Shown: positions 59,156-64,000 of the stretch, piece after piece
How positions within the stretch are numbered: the first letter of the stretch is position 1
Layout: each line of letters opens with the position of its first letter
Assembly: GCF_008728515.1 (NCBI RefSeq)
Contig: NC_044978.1
Location: forward strand, 143,143,787 to 143,207,786
Source of the DNA: Papio anubis
Lineage: Eukaryota; Chordata; Mammalia; Primates; Cercopithecidae
Length of the DNA: 64,000 bases
Direction of reading: 5' to 3'
Position numbers and translations under genes: made by a program
Notes under the pieces: model-generated
The model's database searches: none
What the model saw: the letters and a program-made list of their open reading frames with translations, nothing else
Told to the model about the DNA's origin: nothing

Positions 59156-59639
59156 TTTGGCACTGTTTTCTTCTCGTTTATTTCATTCACATGCGATCTA
59201 CATAACTAGTGTGGCTCCTGGCACCCCTAAGTTTACCACATCATACTTAAAACTAAGGATCCTTACAGGCATAGAGCATCTCTAAATAGATCCTCAAATT
59301 ATGATATTCTCCCTCAAACACTCATTATTTCACAACTTCATCCTGAACCAAATGCTGTGGCTAATGAGATAGAATAGAAATATTGATCAGACCTGGAACA
59401 GTCTCCACTTCAGGAACTGGGGGCGTAGAGCAGACAAAAGTCTAAATCCCACTTCAACCACATGGACTGAGTTAAAGGGTGGTCCTTCAAAGAAATATTG
59501 TGGTGGTGTCTAAAGTGTAATGGATGATGTAGTTGATGTGCACACAACTTAATGAAGAGTTATTTCTATTTTACCCGTGTGTATTGACTGCTACAGAGAC
59601 ATTTCCTTAATATGTTCTATATTAAAAAATAGCAATCAT
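59156..59639. other. Intergenic, nothing recognised
   Basis: No gene or named repeat. Confidence 0.45.
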
Positions 59640-59870
59640 GCATGTAATATGTTAGGTGTACCAAGCACTTTTTAACAGAACTTTACACATATTAATTCAT
59701 TTTAAAAATGCACAACAAATGTACAACATGCTTTTATTAGCCCCATTTTACAGATAAAACATTAGGCCATCAAACAGTTAAGTGACTTTGCCAGAACATT
59801 TAGCAATAAAGGAAAGTCAGAATTCAATTATGAGTTCATCTTCTCATTCAGCATATCACCACTTCCTTTA
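59640..59870 (+). repeat. MIR SINE
   Basis: 'aactttacacatattaattc', 'ttagccccattttacagat' and 'cagttaagtgactttgcc' in forward MIR order. Confidence 0.85.
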
Positions 59871-60533
59871 GGTGGTGTTCAGTTAATGTGTGATAAATAG
59901 TTAAATGACTAGAGGCAAGATAGATACAACTTCAGCAGCAGAACAATGAATTGAATCCAAAATTCTTGATTATCTCTCAATGATTTTATTCACATGATCT
60001 TATTGCTTTGGAACGATTAACTTCAATGTTCATCTAATTTAATATTTTTTAATTTTCTGACTTAGAGTATCTTTTCGTTGGTATGCATTCCATCCCTATT
60101 TCTGAATGAGAAGAGAATTTTTTAAACCAGTGTATCATTTATTTATTTAATCTCATTTAGCTCAAGACACTCTTCTAAAATCTCCAAGTGTCTAGGGAGT
60201 TGTAAATCAGGATGCTAATCTGTGAAGTTCATTTTGTCAAATGTCAACAGTACTGTCAAAATATTAAAGATGCGATTTAATACCCTGTTAGAAATATATT
60301 TACAAATGGTAAATTTTCACAATATTTAGGCTTCCATCTGCAAGAAAATGGTACATGTGGGGTTAGGTATATTTTGCTTTCTGTTTAAATTTAGTTGTGT
60401 TTGCTATAATAGTTCAATAGGACAATTTCCATTTTGAATCAAGTTTAGTCTTGTCCCCAAAATAATTTATTGCATACTGAGCCTAATTAATTTTAGTGTT
60501 AGAACTGTGCATTAACAAATATTGGATCTGTAT
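59871..60533. other. Intergenic, nothing recognised
   Basis: No gene or named repeat. Confidence 0.5.
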
Positions 60534-60564
60534 ACACACACACACACACACACAAAAAAAAAAA
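60534..60564 (+). repeat. (CA)n followed by A run
   Basis: About ten CA units then A11, directly upstream of an L1 fragment. Confidence 0.9.
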
Positions 60565-60800
60565 TTGGGGCCTACTTAAACTGAAGTACTACTACACAGC
60601 TAAAGAGAGTATCAAGAGAGGAAACAGATGACGTGCAGAATGGGAGAAAATATTTGCAAACTATGCACCCGGCAAAGCATCCTATCCAGAATCTATAGTG
60701 AACTTAAACAAATCAACAAGAAAAATAATAAATAACCCCATTAAAAAGTGGACAAAGGACATGAACAGACTTCTCAAAAGAAGTCATACAAGTGGCCACA
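60565..60800 (+). mobile_element. Internal L1 ORF2 fragment
   Basis: 'atgggagaaaatatttgcaa', 'aatcaacaagaaaaataata' and 'gacttctcaaaagaag' are L1 ORF2 C-terminal sequence. It shares uncommon variants with 62380-62545 ('agtgaac.taaacaaatc'), so both derive from the same L1 subfamily. No 3' UTR or tail is attached. Confidence 0.85.
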
Positions 60801-61312
60801 AACACACAAATACACACACATCCTCACCTCATGCTTCATAGCTATCATACCTAAAACATTTGCTTAACTGGCATTAGCTCAAGAGTATCAAAGTGAAGAT
60901 TTGTCAACTGACTTTAGGAAAGATCCAAAAGTATCAATATAATCTAGTTTGGACTAGATAGAAGCAACTTAAGTTTTCCCTTTCTGCTAACAGATTTGCC
61001 ACATGATAGGACCAAGCTCAGGGTTCCATAAGATGTCTCTGCTCTCCAGAAGCCAGAAAACAGAGAAGTTGATCTTCTAGCATCCACAGGAGTGTGAGAG
61101 ACATCCCAAAAACTGCATAATAGTCGAAATACACAACTAGAGAACCCTCAATCATGTATTTCTTTATTTCATTTTTTAAGGAATATACTAACTCACCAGG
61201 TTAAAAAAGTTATTCTAAAATTCAATGTTTTGTCTGTAAAAAAGGGATAATAAAAATACCTTATACATTTGTTGTGAATTTTAAATGAATTAATATGTGT
61301 AAATTCTTTTAA
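60801..61312. other. Intergenic, nothing recognised
   Basis: No gene or named repeat; the last 12 bases are the left TSD of the following Alu. Confidence 0.5.
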
Positions 61313-61640
61313 TTATTTATTTATTTATTTTATTTATTTATTTATTTATTTATTTATTTTGAGACAGAGTCTTGCTCTGTTGTCCAGTGGAGTACGTGGC
61401 ACAAGCTTGGCTTACTGCAACCTCCATCTCCTAGGTTCGAGTGATTCTCATGCCTCAGCCTCCTGAATAGCTGGGCTTACAAGCATGTGCCATCACGCTG
61501 GGCTAATTTTTTTATTTTTAGTAGAGATGGGGTTTTCCCATGTTGGTCAGGCAGGTCTCAAACTCATGGTCTCAAGTGATTCACCCAACGTGGCCTCCCA
61601 AAGTGCTGGGATTACAGGCATGAGCCACCTCACCTGGCCC
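61313..61640 (-). mobile_element. Alu with (TTTA)n tail, minus strand
   Basis: Nearly full-length reverse Alu (AluS or AluJ age) from 'gagacagagtcttgctctg' to 'cacctggccc'. Its poly(A) tail has become a TTTA repeat (61313-61360). TSD of 12 bp with one mismatch: 'aaattcttttaa' at 61301-61312 and 'aagttcttttaa' at 61641-61652. Confidence 0.93.
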
Positions 61641-61839
61641 AAGTTCTTTTAAAAAGTTCTTGGCACATAAAACATAATTACATTCATCTTTGCTATTTTT
61701 AATATAGAAAATGCTGAGGAGATGTCTATGTAGGAGTCAAAGTAAGGAAGGTAAGATATGTACATATGTAAAATAGAAATAATTCCACCTTAAGTAGTAT
61801 GCATATCAACTATTTGTTTACTGACCGTATATCATCATC

Positions 61840-62630
61840 AGAAAAGAGCCTAAATAGCCAAGACAATCCTAAGCAAAAAGAATAAAGCTGGTGGCATTAA
61901 ATTACCAATTATACTACAAAGCTGCAACAACCTAAACAGCATGGTACTGGTACAAAAATAGACACATAGACCAATAGAACAGAATAGTGACCCCTGAAAT
62001 AAAGCCACACACCCACAACCAACTGACCTTCAACAAAGTCAACAGAAATAAACAATGAGAAACGAGTATTCTATTCAATAAATGATGCTGGGGAAACTAA
62101 GCATAAGGAGAAAAATGAAACTGGACCCTCTACTTCTCACCATGAACAAACATTAACACAAGATGCATTAACGATTTAAATGTTAAGACCTCAAACTATA
62201 AAAATCCTAGAAGATAATCTAGAATGTACTTTTCTAGACATTGGCCATGGCAGAGAATTTATGACCAAGTCCCCAAAAGCAAATGCAATAACAACAATAA
62301 AAAAATGACAATTGGGACCTAATTAAACTAAAGAACCACTGCACAGCAAAAAAGAATGTTAACAGAGGAAACATGACCTACAAAATGGGAGAAAATATTT
62401 GCAAACTACGCACCTGACAAAGGACTAATATCTAGAATCTTTAGTGAACGTAAACAAATCAACAAGAAAAATAATAAATAACACCATAAAAATGTGGGAA
62501 AAGGATATGAATGGACACTTCTCAAAAGAAGTCCTACAAGTGGCCAGTAAACATATGAAAAAATGTTCAGCGTTACTAATCATCAAAGAAACATGAACCA
62601 AAACCATCTCATACCAGTCAGGATGACTAT
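61840..62630 (+). mobile_element. Older primate L1, ORF2 part, left of a nested L1
   Basis: From 'agcctaaatagccaagacaa' through 'ctggacattggccatgg'-like sequence to 'ccagtcaggatgactat'. It continues at 62979. ORF2 is fragmented. The short antisense frame 62425-62607 is meaningless. A possible TSD of the whole element is 'catcatcagaaaag' near 61826-61839 against 'cattcaccagaaaac' near 63676-63690. Confidence 0.85.
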
Positions 62631-62978
62631 GCAGTCATTAAAAAGGATGAGTTCATGTCTTTTGCAGGGACATGGATGAAGCTGGAAACCATCATTCTCA
62701 GGAAACTATCACAAGGACAGAAAACCAAACACCACATGTTCTCACTCATAGGTGGGACTTGAAAAATGAGAACACTTGGACACAGGGAGGGGAACATCAC
62801 ACACTGGGGCTTGTCAGCGGCGGGAGTCGGGGGCTGGGGGAAGGATAGCATTAGGAAAAATACCTAATGTAAATGACGAGTTGATGGATGCAGCAAACCA
62901 ACATGGCACATGTATACCTATGTAACAAACCTGCATGTTGTGCACATGTACCCTAGAACTTAAAGTATATATTTTTTT
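62631..62978 (+). mobile_element. Younger L1PA-type 3' fragment, nested
   Basis: 'gatgagttcatgtcttttgc' through the L1 3' UTR ('gtatacctatgtaacaaacc') to 'cttaaagtatatattttttt'. It interrupts the older L1 in the same orientation. The older L1 resumes directly at 'aaaaagtcagaaaataatag'. There is no ordinary poly(A) tail (seven T stand in its place), and no clear TSD beyond 'taaaaag' microhomology. The reverse frame 62627-62851 is not coding. Confidence 0.88.
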
Positions 62979-63670
62979 AAAAAGTCAGAAAATAATAGAT
63001 GTTGGAGAGGTTATGGAGAAAAGGGAATGCTTGTGCACTGTTGATAGGAATGCAAATTAATTCAGCTCCTATGGAAAGCAGTTTGGAGATTTCTTAAAGA
63101 ACTAAAAATAGAACTACCATTTGACCCAGCAATCCCCTTAACTATACACCCCTTACTTTGAGTATATACTCAAAGGAAAAGAAATCATTCTACCAAAAAG
63201 ACACCTGTACTTATATGTTTGGGACAGCACTATTCACAATAGCAAAGACATGGAATCAACCCAGGTGTGCATCAACAGTGCATTGGATAAAGAAAATGTG
63301 GTATACATACACTATGGAATACTATGCCACCATAAAAAAGAATAAAATCATGTCTTTTGCAGAAACACAGATGCAATGGAAAGTCATCGTCCTCAACAAG
63401 TTAACACAGAAACAGAAAATCAAATACATATATTCTCACTTATAAGTGGGAGCTAAACTTCAGGGGCATACAGACACAAAGATGGGAATAATAAACACTA
63501 AGGAGTCCCCACAGGGGCAAGGGTTGAAAAGCTACCGATCAAGTACTATGTTCTTTGTTCAGGCAATGGGATCATTAGAAGCCCAAACCTCAGCATCACC
63601 AAATATACCCAGGTAACAAACCTGCACATGTACCTCCTGAATCTTAAACTTAAAACTAAAATAAAAAATA
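62979..63670 (+). mobile_element. Older primate L1, 3' part
   Basis: Continuation of 61840-62630: the rest of ORF2, then a 3' UTR of the older type ('cttataagtgggagctaaac', 'acctgcacatgtacctcc') ending in an A-rich tail 'aaaataaaaaataag'. Confidence 0.9.
63158..63445 (+). pseudogene. L1 ORF2 C-terminal fragment
   Basis: A 95-residue frame with 'ALFTIAKTWNQPRCAST' and 'MWYTYTMEYYATIKKNKIMS', the ORF2 C-terminus of the older L1. It carries no catalytic domain, starts at an internal Met and is not functional. Confidence 0.9.
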
Positions 63671-64000
63671 AGCTCATTCACCAGAAAACAGTCAACGCAT
63701 AACTAAAAGGTGAATGATAATAAAGGCATTTTAAAAGTGATCATGACATTGATTTTGAATGGAAAATCAGTACATTTTTAAATTGCTAACATATATATGA
63801 GATATCAAAACTAAATGAATCTTATTAAATTGTAATAATCACAACAGCAATAATATAAATATGGAAAGAGAAAGGTGTGGAGAGCATTCTATTTAAAATC
63901 ATGGTAAGAAACAGAATTTATAGTGAGTTGATCCTCCAAGAAGAAAGAAGGAAAATAATTAGAATCATAAACTAGTAAAATTAAAATACAGCCAGATTTC
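63671..64000. other. AT-rich intergenic to window end
   Basis: No gene or repeat recognised beyond the possible TSD at 63676. Confidence 0.5.

Overview
This is a repeat-dominated, AT-rich, intergenic stretch of a primate nuclear genome. I find no host protein-coding gene, no exon structure, no structural RNA gene and no CpG-island promoter. Every open frame with recognisable homology belongs to a LINE-1 (L1) element. The lineage can be narrowed. The Alu at 12246-12529 carries 'gatccggccactgc' where human AluY has the 'gatcgcgccactgc' or 'gatcccgccactgc' form. I know that variant from Alu subfamilies of Old World monkeys (AluYRa type), so the most likely source is a macaque, baboon, vervet or related monkey. 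That is inference from one element.

Layout. 1-15.3 kb: two near-full-length L1PA-type elements in the same orientation, about 1 kb apart (1797-7750 and 8795-15292). The first is full of small insertions and deletions. The second is much better preserved, has a perfect 14-bp target-site duplication (TSD), a short apparent 3' transduction and a younger Alu inside ORF2. A 242-bp block is present twice, on either side of the first L1. 15.8-19.4 kb: an Alu with a microsatellite tail, an MLT1-type solo LTR, a MADE1 mariner MITE, and sequence with no recognised repeat. 19.4-21.8 kb: a THE1 (MaLR) element with both LTRs on the minus strand. 22.5-24.5 kb: an old L2 with two Alus.

26-34.3 kb: MIRs, a MER5A split by an older L1 insertion, two further MER5-like copies, an older plus-strand L1 with an internal 70-bp templated duplication and a C21 tract, and a THE1 solo LTR. 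35-52 kb: mostly unrecognised sequence with L2 and MIR remnants, old DNA transposons, an AluJ piece, an MLT1 LTR and simple repeats. 52.4-64 kb: a minus-strand L1 3' end, simple repeats, MIRs, an Alu with a TTTA tail, and a plus-strand L1 interrupted by a younger L1 3' fragment that has no ordinary poly(A) tail.

The elements form no pathway; the window is a record of layered transposition. I found no undescribed biological system. The most useful observations are the indel-riddled first L1 (possible sequence-quality problem), the template-switch duplication at 32347/32705, the tail-less nested L1 at 62631-62978, the duplicated block around the first L1, and the dated nesting at 27317-28998. 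Family names below come from memory of consensus sequences without a database search; boundaries of old repeats are approximate.
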